Shown here: positions 36,001 to 44,535 of the stretch, piece after piece
Numbering within the stretch: the stretch's first letter is position 1
Layout of the letters: each line of letters starts with the position of its first letter
Source of the DNA: Gymnothorax reevesii
Taxonomy: Eukaryota > Chordata > Actinopteri > Anguilliformes > Muraenidae
DNA length: 64,000 nt
Direction of reading: 5' to 3'
Assembly (NCBI GenBank): GCA_029721435.1
Contig: CM056574.1
Coordinates: forward strand, 69,731,501 to 69,795,500
The notes under the pieces: generated by a model
The model's input: the letters and a program-made list of their open reading frames with translations, nothing else
What the model was told of the DNA's origin: nothing
Database searches by the model: none
Position numbers and translations under genes: made by a program

Positions 36001-37657
36001 GCGGATAATTTAAGGAAATAATACGTATCTGCCGGTACTACAACTCACCTCCTGAGTGATCCGCTTCAGCCTCGCTGGCAAGGTGGGTTCCGTTCCCGAC
36101 GCCAGCGCCGTTCAGTCCCTTACCATTGCAGGGGAGACCCGCCCCTTCAAGAACCCGTGCCCCCGGGCCTCGCTCGGGGCCGTCTGCCGGCCCTCGAGAG
36201 ATCCCCGAGTCGTGCAGCAGGTCGCCCATCCGTGCAGGAGGGGCACAAGACAGGGCAGTGCTGTGGAGCAGGTCCTCGCTGCTCACCCCATCTTCTGACT
36301 GGCATGTGCTGCATCCCGAATCCTCAGCAGCACTTGTCCCCTCTTTCGCCCGCAGCCTGTTCAGGCTCGTGGGCATAGTCTGGCAGAGGGCAGGGCATGC
36401 CGCAGGCTCCTCCCACACCACGGCAGACAAGCAGCCATTAAGCTCCTCCCCACCGGAGTTGGAAAGCCGCCTTTCTATTGATGCTGAAGTCGTTGAGGAC
36501 AGCGACACCCTCTCCTCTACCCTAAATTCAGACAGCCCCTTTAAGGCAATGTTATCCTCAGCGGGCAGATCTTGGGTGGCGCACAGCCTCCCATTCGTAA
36601 CAGGGGTGCTGCTGCTAGGCTCCCAGACACGAAATCTTCCCCCCTCTTCCTCATCCTCATCTCGTTGGCTCTGACTCGATGTCACAGCCCCCTCCCCACT
36701 GTCTTCCCTGCTCACAGTAAGCACTTCTTGAGTGGCGGCCAGGATGACCTCTGAGATGAGCCCAGCAGCAAGCCGTTCTATCTCCCCCGCACTTCCGGGT
36801 CTTTCGGCCTCTGCCTCCCCGTTCTCCGGGACAGGGCCAGGCCGGCCCCTTTCTGAGGGAAGCGTGGCGACTGCCGTCATTGTGGCGGCGGCCAAGGTTA
36901 GTGGCATCTCAGTGACAACAGGAGATTGTTTAGAGGTGTCGTCACAAGGCACTGCGGTTCTGTCTGCCGCCACCTCCCCCTCGGGCTCGGGCCTCACGGC
37001 GTTTGTCTGCGCCGCGTCGGGCATCTGTGGGGGTGGCGGCAATTTCGACTGCTCTACCTCCACTTTGGGGGTTGTGTCCCGAACATGCCCGGGAACGGCG
37101 ACTCTGGGATCATGGGACTCCACTGCTGCCATTACAACGGCTCGCTCGGCACTGACCGATAATTCCTCAGCGCTCGTATCCTTGTCCTCTGATCTTAAGG
37201 GGGCTTGGCTCCCCTCTGGGGTCTCTGTGACAACTGGCGCCACCCTTTGCCCAGGTTCTTGCAGTCTGCCCAGCTCGGTGGCAGCCGAACAAGGAGAGGA
37301 CTCGAGGACGGCAGCCCTCTCCACCGCTGCACAAACAGGAGTGTGGACCTCAGCAACCACTTCTGGTCCCAGTGCAGTCACTTCATGTCCCAGAGAGGTT
37401 ACATCCTGTACCAGCATTGGTTCTTCCTGAACCCTGCACCGGCCCCGGCTGGGCTTTCGATGGGACCCTCTCTCTGCCGTCCCATTACTGCCCTCCATTG
37501 GGGACGGCAGCAGCCCTGAAGGTGCAGGCACCGCTCTCTCCGCAGCATCATGGCCAGCGATACGTCCTTTCTTGCGGGAGATGTACCACCACCAGCCTAT
37601 TAGAGCCAGCACCCCAGGCAGTGTGTACGGGACGATGGACCGGAACCTCAAGGGCAT
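14957..37657 (-). CDS. akap1: A-kinase anchor protein 1, whole coding region in ten exons
   Basis: AKAP1 tethers protein kinase A (through RII subunits), mRNAs and other partners to the outer mitochondrial membrane. The ten coding exons listed separately total 2,583 nt, giving 860 residues plus stop; the human protein is about 900. Every junction has GT/AG ends and codon phases join exactly. Domain order is: hydrophobic mitochondrial anchor (1-31), amphipathic RII-binding helix (about 290-314), long acidic/Pro-rich low-complexity stretch, KH domain (about 566-635, GKQG loop at 584-587), Tudor domain (core about 722-775), and a conserved C-terminal tail. The intron-exon layout, with one huge first coding exon followed by small ones, matches the vertebrate gene. 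No frame breaks were seen, so the gene looks functional. Identity follows from strong residue conservation in the KH and Tudor parts; the function statement is family knowledge. Confidence 0.97.
15763..15828 (-). CDS. akap1: akap1 coding exon 9
   Basis: A 66-nt, phase-0 exon encoding [20 protein letters not shown] then DE. It matches the conserved VTSYSPTGLPLIQLW..GDE segment of AKAP1. Acceptor ATTTGCAG, donor GTGAGT. Confidence 0.95.
16264..16569 (-). other. unrecognised 101-codon open frame in akap1 intron 8
   Basis: Starts [20 protein letters not shown], is Cys- and Val-rich, and ends KHGNKMTF. I do not recognise it. Part of the DNA (16,445-16,480) resembles the 'gcaaacctccgccaag' phrase of a dispersed fish repeat also at 21,725, so it is probably repeat-derived rather than a gene. 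Confidence 0.25.
17047..17245 (-). pseudogene. THAP-domain zinc-finger pseudogene
   Basis: From ATG at 17,245 the frame reads [20 protein letters not shown], then [14 protein letters not shown]. The C-x4-C...FPxDPxxRxxW pattern is the start of a THAP (C2CH) DNA-binding domain. The second half ([15 protein letters not shown], then the DEV after the zinc-ligand His) lies in another frame after a frameshift near 17,140, and a further small deletion falls at the HF of the C2CH motif. It lies within akap1 intron 8 in the same orientation. It could derive from a THAP gene or a P-element-like transposon; only the THAP part is visible. Confidence 0.6.
17434..17507 (-). CDS. akap1: akap1 coding exon 8
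   Basis: A 74-nt exon encoding [20 protein letters not shown] then LLAQ. It corresponds to the FSPEADAAM...LLAQ helix of mammalian AKAP1. Acceptor TTTGTGCAG; the donor GTAGTG is weak and runs into a short (AC) tract at 17,417-17,430. Confidence 0.95.
17640..17935. mobile_element. Tc1-like transposon fragment
   Basis: Contains 'aaagtttgtatatccaggct' and, farther in, 'attgccccctttagcatcaa' and 'tttgtgatagttgtcattga', a segment frequent in fish Tc1-like elements just inside a terminus (reverse-oriented transposase 3' part). One end only. Confidence 0.45.
18340..18900 (-). repeat. possible non-LTR element 3' end
   Basis: 'agatagatgaactttatttt' at 18,338 looks like the reversed 3' tail of a fish LINE. 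A minus-strand frame near 18,590-18,680 reads [19 protein letters not shown], reminiscent of LINE ORF2 tails. Heavily degraded. Confidence 0.35.
19380..19550. repeat. short degenerate tandem repeat
   Basis: About eight occurrences of '(g)ttcaatg' spaced irregularly with 'cacaatattg' phrases, in akap1 intron 7. Confidence 0.5.
19640..19707 (-). CDS. akap1: akap1 coding exon 7
   Basis: A 68-nt exon encoding [20 protein letters not shown] followed by LP, with single bases of split Arg and Gly codons at its ends. DFVTLPFQA/GxEVLL is a classic strand of extended Tudor domains. Acceptor CTTTGCAG, donor GTATGG. Confidence 0.95.
20381..20752. mobile_element. MITE with 23-bp perfect inverted ends, CpG-rich
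   Basis: Ends 'aaggcctggaatatacttgc'+'tgc' at 20,381-20,403 and its exact complement at 20,730-20,752. The 372-bp body is rich in CpG (for example 'cacgacgcgtgcgc', 'tctcgacgcgagg') with little decay, and has no coding potential. I could not define a target-site duplication, so the superfamily is open. Confidence 0.75.
21715..22640. repeat. dispersed fish repeat with internal duplication
   Basis: Starts 'agaaaagcactctgagagcg' followed by 'cagacctccgccaagc' and ends with 'acctccttggcagaggtaat' after an (ACAA)n tract. Between them, a roughly 95-bp block ('catttatttcatct' ... 'ttgaccatgaaa') at 21,745 recurs near 21,943, and 'tagcttcatttgttc' recurs near 22,220. Other members appear at 58,980-59,095. 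Confidence 0.55.
22826..22976 (-). CDS. akap1: akap1 coding exon 6 (Tudor domain core)
   Basis: A 151-nt exon. After completing a Val codon it encodes [20 protein letters not shown], then [20 protein letters not shown] and RQI. The W-x-R-A-x-V and YVDYGG motifs are the signature of Tudor/SNase-like methyl-binding barrels. Acceptor CTGTGCAG, donor GTGTGT. The upstream intron is long and TG-rich on this strand. Confidence 0.97.
22990..23850. repeat. degenerate CA-rich tract in akap1 intron 5
   Basis: Long stretches of imperfect (AC)n with interspersed 'cacacaaac', 'agacacac' and similar, filling nearly the whole intron between coding exons 5 and 6. Long minus-strand frames here are by-products of TG-rich composition. 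Confidence 0.7.
23849..24026 (-). CDS. akap1: akap1 coding exon 5 (start of extended Tudor domain)
   Basis: A 178-nt exon of 59 codons plus one base. It starts [20 protein letters not shown] and continues through [20 protein letters not shown] to the PSPAE end. It is near-identical to the matching part of vertebrate AKAP1, the region preceding the Tudor barrel. Acceptor CCTCTGCAG, donor GTGCGT. An uninterrupted Tc1 element sits 78 nt upstream, in the preceding intron. Confidence 0.97.
24104..25392 (-). mobile_element. Tc1-like transposon with uninterrupted transposase ORF
   Basis: Inverted ends TACTCAGCAACAAAAGTTTC at 24,104 and its complement ending at 25,392, flanked by TA on both sides (24,102-24,103; 25,393-25,394). 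Total 1.29 kb, lying in akap1 intron 4 in the gene's orientation. It interrupts a short tandem repeat ('ccatacaaaacctc...'). Confidence 0.9.
24303..25268 (-). CDS. Tc1 transposase, open frame with catalytic Asp changed to Asn
   Basis: 321 codons from [20 protein letters not shown] to RGSHTRY. N-terminal helix-turn-helix, then the bipartite DNA-binding linker [12 protein letters not shown]. Catalytic core: VLFTDESRF (first Asp), [12 protein letters not shown] (glycine-rich strand), LQHNNARPH, and PIEHLWDEM (Glu). Spacing from the NN position to the Glu is 34 residues, the DD34E signature, but the usual QHDNARPH Asp is Asn, which should abolish catalysis. About 15-20 N-terminal residues usual for the family seem absent. 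The rest of the frame is intact, suggesting recent arrival. Confidence 0.85.
   Translation of the reverse strand: MEIMKLREVAHRLNVHRNTIWNLWQRHQQTRHVRDRPRSGRPRVTTPRQDNWIRTTHLRNRFQPATITARTIPGLRRLSAQTILRRLRHFGIVPRRPARRPILTVQHRRLRLQWAQQHRRWIQRQWDLVLFTDESRFMLNRCDGRLRVYRRRGERYANNCVQEFDRFGGGSVMIWGGITARNRTDLLVIDGNLTGQRYRDEVLRPLVVPFLMQHGPGITLQHNNARPHVARIVQQYLMQQHVNVLPWPARFPDMSPIEHLWDEMDRRLRRLDNPPATLQELRQRLRQIWNDIPQQFLAHLIRSMRRRCVACIMARGSHTRY
25420..25580. repeat. tandem repeat block, part of akap1 intron 4 array
   Basis: Units like 'ggtcccatacaaaccccctc' plus 'aaatttaacacaagtgt' (about 40 bp) occur here and at 26,720-26,800 and 27,118-27,225; a half unit lies left of the Tc1 at 24,070. Confidence 0.6.
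25969..26280. mobile_element. hAT-like left end (TAGCGGTGTAACGATACA family)
   Basis: Begins TAGCGGTGTAACGATACAGT and continues parallel to 38,505-38,615 and 44,580-44,690. No matching right end was found downstream, so this is a truncated copy. Confidence 0.6.
26720..27225. repeat. tandem repeat blocks, akap1 intron 4
   Basis: Scattered 35-40 bp units of 'aggtcccatacaaaccccc' plus 'tcaaatttgacacaagtgt'. Same family as 25,420-25,580. Confidence 0.55.
27302..27429 (-). CDS. akap1: akap1 coding exon 4 (end of KH domain, linker)
   Basis: A 128-nt exon. It completes a Gly codon, then encodes [20 protein letters not shown], the last KH helix, followed by [22 protein letters not shown], the Pro/Leu linker seen before the Tudor part in AKAP1 orthologues. 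Acceptor CCTGCTCAG, donor GTAAGG. The 5.6-kb intron before it is the most repeat-laden of the gene. Confidence 0.97.
28737..29062 (+). repeat. tRNA-derived SINE-like repeat
   Basis: Starts 'gtggcacggtggcacagtgg' 'ttagcac' (A-box-like), then 'gtgagtttgaatcctgcc' (B-box), then 'tttgcgtgggtttcctccgg' and a 3' end 'ttgaataaagtatatcttat'. This is a widespread fish repeat. It is inserted into the 145-bp array. Confidence 0.65.
29065..29199. mobile_element. small TA-flanked MITE (Tc1/mariner type)
   Basis: Ends TACTCTTCCAAAAAAGAAAC style and its complement ('tttttttggaagagta'), TA on both sides (29,063-29,064; 29,200-29,201), 135 bp. No coding content. Confidence 0.75.
30305..30970. mobile_element. 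PIF/Harbinger-like non-autonomous element (tentative)
   Basis: Ends GGGCGCTTTCACACCA and GGGCACTTTCACACCA (reading inward from 30,970). Flanks TCA and TAA fit a 3-bp TWA-like target duplication with one change. The body has only fragmentary frames. It is inserted in the donor-derived minisatellite. Confidence 0.55.
31067..32876 (+). mobile_element. hAT-like element with zinc-finger remnant
   Basis: Ends CAGGGCTCGAAATA.. and ..TTAATTTCGAGCCCTG; 'caatg' repeats at both borders. Internal blocks (32,380-32,876) are repeated in inverted orientation at 63,037-63,560. A zinc-finger fragment of the transposase lies at 31,553-31,783; the catalytic part is missing. Confidence 0.75.
31553..31783 (+). 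pseudogene. hAT-type transposase N-terminal zinc-finger fragment
   Basis: The frame ending at TGA 31,781 reads [20 protein letters not shown], then CVHCKHYG and NTGSKHFK. FHxEWLxxFxWL followed by CxxC and a Gly-Ser-x-x-F step is the layout of TTF/BED-like fingers at the start of hAT transposases such as the KIAA1586/ZMYM6 type. It has no downstream DDE or dimerisation domain. Confidence 0.6.
33076..33202 (-). CDS. akap1: akap1 coding exon 3 (KH domain core)
   Basis: A 127-nt exon of 42 codons plus one base, starting [20 protein letters not shown] and ending QICHIE. It carries the KH GxxG nucleic-acid-binding loop as GKQG. Acceptor CCCTGGCAG, donor GTGAGC. Only 217 nt of intron separate it from coding exon 2. 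Its last 45 or so bases plus the donor resemble the repeat unit of an array that fills parts of the next intron (30,140-33,060). Confidence 0.97.
33420..33538 (-). CDS. akap1: akap1 coding exon 2 (linker into KH domain)
   Basis: A 119-nt exon that completes the split Gly codon and encodes [13 protein letters not shown], a Gly/Ser linker, and [11 protein letters not shown], the first strand of the KH domain. The acceptor is TTCTGTTCTAG; the donor is the unusual GTCTGT after AAG. [12 protein letters not shown] is conserved in mammalian AKAP1. The exon's 5' edge is directly abutted by a minisatellite made of near copies of this acceptor and these first codons (33,539-34,405). Confidence 0.96.
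33539..34405. repeat. 33-bp minisatellite resembling akap1 coding exon 2 acceptor
   Basis: About 26 units, mostly 33 bp. On the minus strand a typical unit reads TCTGTTTCAG then GTTCAGATGTGAACAGTATG; the true junction of coding exon 2 reads TCTGTTCTAG then GTTCGGATGTGAACAGCATG. Translated units give GSDxxSMxSVS, like the exon's own [10 protein letters not shown]. The array begins exactly at the exon boundary. A 99-codon stop-free stretch (33,707-34,006, minus) is a product of the 33-nt period. One unit carries an A-rich insertion near 34,090. Confidence 0.85.
34406..36048. other. rest of akap1 intron 1, no gene seen
   Basis: Holds a short (CT)n-(CA)n microsatellite near 34,662-34,686 and (A)n at 35,638. 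A 64-codon minus frame at 34,872-35,066 has no recognisable relatives. Confidence 0.4.
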
Positions 37658-37685
37658 CTCCGCAACGGGACGCTAGCAACTACAC
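36049..37685 (-). CDS. akap1: akap1 coding exon 1 (mitochondrial anchor, RII-binding region)
   Basis: The ATG at 37,657 opens 536 codons plus one base. The first residues, [20 protein letters not shown] followed by GWWW and a basic RKKGR, form the mitochondrial-outer-membrane anchor typical of AKAP1 and fix the start. Residues about 290-314 ([20 protein letters not shown]) are the amphipathic helix that docks RII in this family. Most of the remainder is low-complexity Ala/Pro/Glu-rich sequence, with a conserved patch near 445-455 ([12 protein letters not shown]). The exon ends at [10 protein letters not shown] before a GTGAGT donor. Its 5' side is an acceptor (ATGCAG) at 37,686, so 28 bases of 5' UTR lie in this exon and an upstream non-coding exon must exist. 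It is much more GC-rich than its surroundings. Confidence 0.97.
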
Positions 37686-38496
37686 CTGCATGGGAGAAAG
37701 AAAAAATGTCAGGAACAACGAAGCTCATCTCTTTCTCCCCACCTTTCAGCTTTACTAAAGTGAGTGATTAAATCGAATAAATGTAAAAAAACATAGTCAA
37801 ACAGACTATTAACCTTTCTTGGTCATTAAATTGCTTTCAACATGTATGAGGGAAATAAAGGGGCAATTCACCAATAATGGAACCATAGACAATTTAATAG
37901 TGTAGGCTTTGTATAATTAAAGTCACACACAAACCACGCGCATTTTCCCACAAAAGCTCGAGAGATGTCTACTCATGACTTTGGCTTTCCTATGCATTTG
38001 TTATAAAGACAACTACCACAAAGCATTGCACTAGTACACTTCTCCAGATGCTGCCTCAACCCTTCATGGATCTGTGACCTACAGCTGTCATAGAGAGAAC
38101 TGCATTGGTGCATTTTATGGCAGAGAGGACTGGATGTGATAATGCCAACAGTTTGCTCAGTACACAGGTGAATGGGCTACAAAAAGCCCAAAGCTAGACA
38201 CCTGAATGTTCATTCTTTCCCAAGAAACACAGTATGAGCAATAGAAAAGCAATGAGCCATTGCAAATGCCAGATAAAATATACATGCTTGCAAAAAATTA
38301 TTCAATGCAAGAATTTACAGCAATCTTTTTTTCCCCTTGAGGACAACAGCAGATATCTCCAATTGGAATTACTGAGTTATCCTCCTTAACAATCTGAAAG
38401 ATACGGCAATCTTGTCCATTTTCTGATCCAAGCACTTATCAATCAAGGCTCACTTTCGCTTCTTAAATTCTCGCTGGAGAAGAGAGGATAACCTAG
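37686..38496. other. akap1 5' intron sequence, nothing recognised
   Basis: Starts at the acceptor before coding exon 1. No upstream exon, CpG island or TATA element could be identified. Confidence 0.35.
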
Positions 38497-38679
38497 CTTG
38501 CCAGTAGAGGTGTAACGATATGGTGAGGTCACGATACGACATATCCCAATACAGGGGTCGCGATACGAACGTATCCTGATATACTACTAAGTATTTTACT
38601 GCCGATTTTCTTTCTACTTAGTAGGGATATAACGATTACCGATGTAACGGTAAACCCCGATGAAAATGTTGACAATTAC

Positions 38680-40136
38680 CAGGGCTCTCAAGTCTCAGGC
38701 ATTGAGCATAAGACTCACGCATTTCAATAAGTTCTCCTACCACACATGACATTTCTCACGCTGAGAAGTGATAAAATCACCGCACATTAGTAACAGACTG
38801 TATATAAAAGAGATCATAGTAATCATATGACTGGATGAGGCGAAGGCAGACTGCTCTGCTTGAATCAGCAACGTATCAGCCAATCAGAAAATTTTATTTC
38901 TTGTTGCTCGGTGAAAAAGCAGCGCCATAATCACGTCTTCCACACAGGCACGAATGCTGGTTTTGTGTGGATACGTCAAAGATGAGTTGGAAGTGGAAGC
39001 CCGAAATCAGGTAATCACTTCATCACTTAATTTTTTTTTTTTTTTCAATGGCTGCTTATTAAAGTCAGGGAACTGTGCAGGATATTTGCTTTACAGATCA
39101 TTTTTGCCTCAATTTAACAGCTTTGGACGCTTATGGTCAGATGAATTGACTTGTAACTTGTTACGGTGAGAGTGGGGGCTCTCTGCCCTCCATGTAGTGT
39201 ATTTTGGCAGGATACAAACCCTGCTCCGATCCGGTGTCACCGGTGGTACCAACATCTCTTGTTTGTGACAGACAAAACGATACAAATACACAAAAGAATT
39301 ATTTAATTTAGCCTTTTTTCTACTGGGGAGTGCCACTGAAATAAAAAAAAAAGTACAGGTATGGGTAAGCATTATCTTGCTCAAAATCTAACAACTACTC
39401 CAAGGGTAAACGCTAGCAAGTTGAAATCAAATTTTTAAGCTCATGTCAAATGCCATTCGCGAATGCTGTAGCTGGCCAGCTAACTCATTCGTGACGCTAA
39501 GCACAGCTGTTAGATGTGTTCTAAATGCTTGATGTTGCAAAGTAAAAGGAAATATACACGCCACATGCAGATATAAGATAGAAGAGTTGCTTGAATATCA
39601 CAGCGTTTAATTGCTCGCCTACTTGAGCTGCCACTTCTGACAACTAGATGCGACGGATAACCCGGTCAGCATTCATTCTGAAAATAGCTTGCAACGCGCA
39701 CACAACTTCCGCGACCGATCCTGGTGTGCTATCTAGTGATGGAATATTGTAACTGCGTGCATAAATTTGCTGCTCCACGTCCATTGGCGGACACATCTGC
39801 ACAAACCTTTGAATACCTTTGTTCTTCGCGAAAGCACCAAATCTAGATAATCCGGAAATGACGAATTCAATTAACATTTTAATTTCAAACGAGTAACTAA
39901 GTTGCCAGTGTCAAATTAACGAGGTGAAAGTATACTTTTTACTTTTTAAATGTAGTAGAGTTAAAGAAAAAGTCCCTGTTTGAAAAAAAATCATAAGTAA
40001 TGTACAATTCCTTAAAAAAAAAAAACAACTTAAGTGCTGCAACGAAGCACATGTACTATGCACCTTTGAAAACGGGAGTATCATGCACCCTCCCCCCAGC
40101 ATCACGCCAGCCTGCATTCAAAACTTGAGAGCCCTG
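38680..40136. mobile_element. third-level hAT-like element (CAGGGCTCTCAAGT ends)
   Basis: Ends CAGGGCTCTCAAGT at 38,680 and its complement ending at 40,136; flanking 8-mers ACAATTAC and ACAATAAC. 1.46 kb. From 38,999 onward it is homologous to the interrupted copy at 461-4,008. No transposase frame. Confidence 0.85.
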
Positions 40137-40959
40137 ACAATAACAATTACCGCTTTCATTTCAAATTAAATTATTATCTCGGTGGATTACCGAGGTGCGG
40201 AAACCTCGTGTTAAATCCTTCCCAGCTTCATCGGTGTCTCCTGAGTAGCCGCGCAGGCGCACTGTATAGCTTACAACTTGGGTTTGAACTTTCGTTAAAT
40301 TGGAAATGAAATCATGGCGGGAGATGGAGACGACTGCGCTCAGGACATCCATCAGCCCTCTAAGAGGACGAGGTCTGAAGTATGGGCATATTTTGGGTAT
40401 TATAGGCATGCAGGGGGACACGTGATTGAAAAGTTTTCATGTCAGCATAACATGCAGGAAAAACGTTTCTGCTAAAGGTAGCAATACGTCAAATCTCATG
40501 GCACATCTCCGTGACCATCACCCACAACTTTATAGCCAATGCAAAGTTAACAATTTAGCTGAAATACATGTTGTGGGGACATCGGGTTGAAGTTGAATGC
40601 CATGATCCGTCTGTCTAACTTATTGACTTGTCAATAATGTAAAACAGAACCCCAAGTACAGCGCCCGTCGCCATCGAGAATGCATACCTAGCAGCGGATA
40701 TTCTAAGCTAAACCGCGAAACTTTAACGTAATTCACGAAGAGACAGTGAAAACAAGGCATTATTTAGCGCTAGTTGAAGCTATCAAAAATGCTATGAACT
40801 TCGTTTTTTGTGTAAATTTAATTGACATATATTACCATATATCACTAAATGGACGTTGGAATCAACCAAATACGAGCTAGCAGGTAGATCAGCTAAATCG
40901 CGCTAGATTTGTTTACTATAACAACTGTTAACACTACTCATCAGCAATGTCATAAAAAT

Positions 40960-41325
40960 TTGCTGAAATGAATGACATGGCACCAGAAGCATTCTTCCGT
41001 GGGGGCAGTAGTGGTGAGGTGTATGGGGAGAAAGGTGCAGCAATCCTCGGTAACACCAGACACCCTCTGCATGGGATTCTGTCCGCTCAGAGGAGCAAAA
41101 GATCGGAGCATCTCTTCTCCATACGGTGTAGGACGGAGCGCTTCAGGAGACCCTTCATTCCTGCTGCTATTCGTTTCTACAATGATCACTATTGATTTGA
41201 TTTAATTCGTGCGGGGGGTTTAACTCTTAGGCTTTTAGAGTTTTTATTTATGTTTATTGTCTATATTTACATGCTACTGAAGGACAAGTGAATTTCCCCA
41301 TGTGGGAATTAAAAAAGTATCTATC
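40960..41325 (+). mobile_element. non-LTR retrotransposon 3' end
   Basis: A frame from 40,968 includes SSGEVYGEKGAAIL and later HPLHGILSAQRSKRSEHLFS then RRPFIPAAIRFYN, the tail of CR1/L2/Rex-type ORF2 proteins. The 3' end is 'gggaattaaaaaagtatcta' 'tccatctgtc', the short-repeat tail common in fish elements of this class. 5'-truncated, inserted in the second-level hAT element. Confidence 0.65.
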
Positions 41326-43040
41326 CATCTGTCTAAAATCCACGTTCTCGTTCAATGGTGCAGTGCGCCTCTAGCTGCTGGACACTTTAACCTTAGCTAG
41401 ACGGATGCCCACTGGCATTTATTAAACAGTAGTAGATTACAGTATTTTATTGCATTGCGTGCACTTCTTGATTTCTAAAAGATTGCATAATTTGTATTCA
41501 GAGTGGCTATTCGCACAGCCGCTGAGTAAATAAGCCGTAGCCGCGTCCCTGTGCAGTTGTTTTATTCGCACAGCCGCTCCTTATGAGTAGCAACTTAGTA
41601 GCAGTACCAATAAGGATGGGCCGTAACATTATTCGCACAGTAGCGCGTCCAGTTATATTTGTCCAAAGTCAGTTAAAAGGTTTAATTCTAGCGAAGTTGG
41701 ATAACTTTAATTTACTAAGACACACGGTCTGAGCCAAGTGTCTTTGAAAACACAAAACATGATTATTTGCCCTGCAAGATAATGAATTTTTAGCCCATCG
41801 TTTTCTTTTGATTTTGCAACAAAAACAGCTACAGGCGAAATCGTATGTACATTGATATGAATGGTAGCACAATGATAATAATAGTAATAATACATGATGC
41901 TAGATCAGCAGCATCTTATTTGTTGATGGAGAGAACAAGTATACAATCAGTTCTGTTCCACTGATTTGTTTACATATATATATATTTTTTTATTTTAAAC
42001 ATTGAACATTTGGAATTGATTGCATATGATTAGTTATTTTTGTAATTTGTTTATAGTGGCTATTTTAGATGCATAATGCACTTTTGTCTTATTCTTTTAA
42101 GGTTTACCTTAAAGTGCTCATGTGTACAGTTCTAAATTTTAATTCTGATGAAGAAAAAAAGTATATAATAAGTGGTGTTTCTTAGATTTGTTTTCGTATT
42201 GTTCTTCATGTCTTAGCTTGAATGTTTGGATTTGTATAATTTAAACCTGCACTACTGGAAATGTTCCTGACAAATAAGCTGTTAACATGCTGAACCCTTG
42301 CTCCTTTGATGCCGAGTGTTGCACTTTTTAAAAACTATTTCAGTTTGAGTAGGCCTATCAGTGCTTTCTGAACATATTAACACATTTTTAAAAATACCGC
42401 GATATTACCGAAAACCGTGTTAATTTTTGTCACAATAACCGTGAGGTTAAATTTTCATAGTTACATCCCTACTGCTTACAAGTAAGCCGCAACACTGAAA
42501 GATTTCCAAAGACAAGGCTTTCAAAGTTTATGCACGCACTGACACTATTCTCTCACTAGATGGCACACCTGGATCACTTACTGAATATTCACCAGCAAGC
42601 CAACCTCAAACACACTTTAGAATAATGGCAAGTTCAGTCCAAACCCTGTTTTTCAAGAGTTGCATGAATTAAACTCCTCGTGTGCAAACTACTCAATATA
42701 CTTGCCCGTACTATCAATCCAGCAATTCAAAAAATTCTCTCATCACAGGGAAAAAAAAAAATAAAAAAATTGTCCTCAGTAGCAACCACTTCATCTATGC
42801 AGAGCCAGTGGAATTCAAATTAGTAGTTAAGAAAAATCTGTTTTCTGGAGCAAAAATTTGAAATGATTGTGATAGATTAATAACAGTATCAATATCATCT
42901 ATGTTCTATTGCTTCCCTCATGCAGGGGTAGTTCTGGGCCAGGACGTGCGACGACCACAAAATCATAGTATCCCCGGACACTCAGTTCGGGGACACAATA
43001 ATGTTTTTTTGTGAGGAAAAAGTCAATATCTAGTTAAAAC

Positions 43041-44535
43041 TAGGGGTGTCAACGTTTACAATTTCTTATACACGTGTTAACGGGACTTCTAACCGACGTG
43101 TAACTGGTTACACGTCGGAGATTTATGATCTTTTTCTATCGCAGTTGCGCTATAAAACCACAGAAAGTAAAATGAGTTTTCATAGCTCACTCGATTAAGG
43201 CAGAAGTGACAATCACATCACGGGTTCGAGCCCCGGTCGTACCCACCGGCAGGGGTCGGCAGCTTTTTCAAAGTAGCGCACAATTGCCCATCGCGCTACA
43301 AGGTTTCAAATTGGGATGGGACTCCCGGATTTGGGATGCAAAATTAGCTTTATTTGTTGCTCCAGCGCCTCCTGTTGGCCAGACGGGGCTCGTCAGGAAG
43401 ACTCTAGGTCTGTTCATGTCCGAGTATCCTCCGCCCTCGTTCTGAACTTGCGAAGACTCAACCAATGAGTGTATAAGAATCAGTGGTTAACAGGCACGTG
43501 CTTCGGAGGAGAGCCGTGAACTGTCCTCACTATCCTGTGTTGGCAGCAGGGGGTTGCATATGAGCAAGCTTTGTACATAGTTCACCAATTGGGCATTCCA
43601 GATTCGGGTGGGATTGGAGATGCCAAATTTTTAAAATATTAAAAATAAAAAAAAGAAACAAGAAAATCATCTATCGTCTTGACAGATGAGAAAAAGTACA
43701 AGTGAAAGCTGAGAAAGGTTTAACCTTCCTTTTTTAATCATTATTTTACCTTTTGCTCACTTTTGTACAATATTTTTTTTAAAACTTAAAAGTGCAAACT
43801 GCATCCCTCTCTCGCAACAGAAGCTGCGTCTGAATTTTAATATGCGTCTCATAGTAAAAGTAATCTGGAATTAACTCAAAAAGAAGCCAAAGTAAGGTGA
43901 AGTGAGAGGAAAAAACTTTATATCCTTTATCCTTTATATCAACAAAGTAAAAAAAAAAAAAAAGTAGAGGGGGGACTCTCACAATTATTCAATAAAATAG
44001 GCGAAAAAAACAATATTTTATTCCTCCTTTTTAGACGCGAGGATGTGTGATCAGGTCATGAAAAGCTGACAGAACACCAACCAACGATAAATTTACAACA
44101 ACATGTAACAATATAGGCCAAAATAACAAGCCATTAACAGTTTTTGTTTTCAGCTGCACGACATTTGCGCATGGAAAAGATGAGCGCCGCGCTCTTCAAG
44201 TCCTCCGCAGCCTTTTCTTGAAGTGACGCGACCATGGCTGTGGGGTTTTTTTTTTTTTTTTTTTTAATATCAAGGTAAGATTGCGTCCCATGCATCTGTA
44301 TGCAGATAACTGCACTAGTGGGTGGGAACATTTAGGTGTATAGTTAGTTAACGTTATCTGAAGCTTTCAGGCAACATTATCACCCCTAAAAATAGGCTAC
44401 TATATGTATTGGTGAGAAATGAACGAGGAGGAAGAGGAGGGTAAAAAATGACGGGTACACGGTTATTGATTTTTCTAAACGGTTATGATTTGTTATCCGT
44501 GTACCTGTTTACGCGTGTAGATATTGACACCCCTA
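43041..44535. mobile_element. hAT-like element (TAGGGGTGTCAACG ends)
   Basis: Ends TAGGGGTGTCAACGTTTACA at 43,041 and TAGGGGTGTCAATATCTACA inward from 44,535. Flanking 8-mers GTTAAAAC and GTTTAAAC differ by one base. It lies in the outer hAT element and contains a SINE. Confidence 0.8.
43178..43672 (+). repeat. tRNA-derived SINE
   Basis: Head 'atagctcactcgattaaggc' (A-box) and 'cgggttcgagccccgg' (B-box) resemble a tRNA. A long body follows ('cctcctgttggccagacggg', 'gtgcttcggaggagagccgt', 'aattgggcattccagattcg') with a (TAAAA)n-like tail near 43,640. Inserted into the 43,041 hAT element. Confidence 0.65.

Larger units (their letters stand above)
38622..42471. mobile_element. second-level hAT-like element (TAGGGATGTAAC ends)
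   Basis: Ends TAGGGATATAACGATTACC at 38,622 and TAGGGATGTAACTATGAAA inward from 42,471. Flanking 8-mers CTACTTAG and CTGCTTAC; the paralogue near 26,079 has the uninterrupted CTACTTAC, an empty-site equivalent. It contains a third-level element and a LINE tail. Confidence 0.8.

Noticed and set aside
36732..37430. 232-codon open frame on the plus strand opposite akap1 coding exon 1
   Set aside because: It is a by-product of GC-rich, stop-poor antisense sequence; the minus-strand frame has the conserved anchor and RII helix.
43185..43250. Functional tRNA gene
   Set aside because: The tRNA-like head lacks a convincing cloverleaf and is joined to a SINE body with an A-rich tail.
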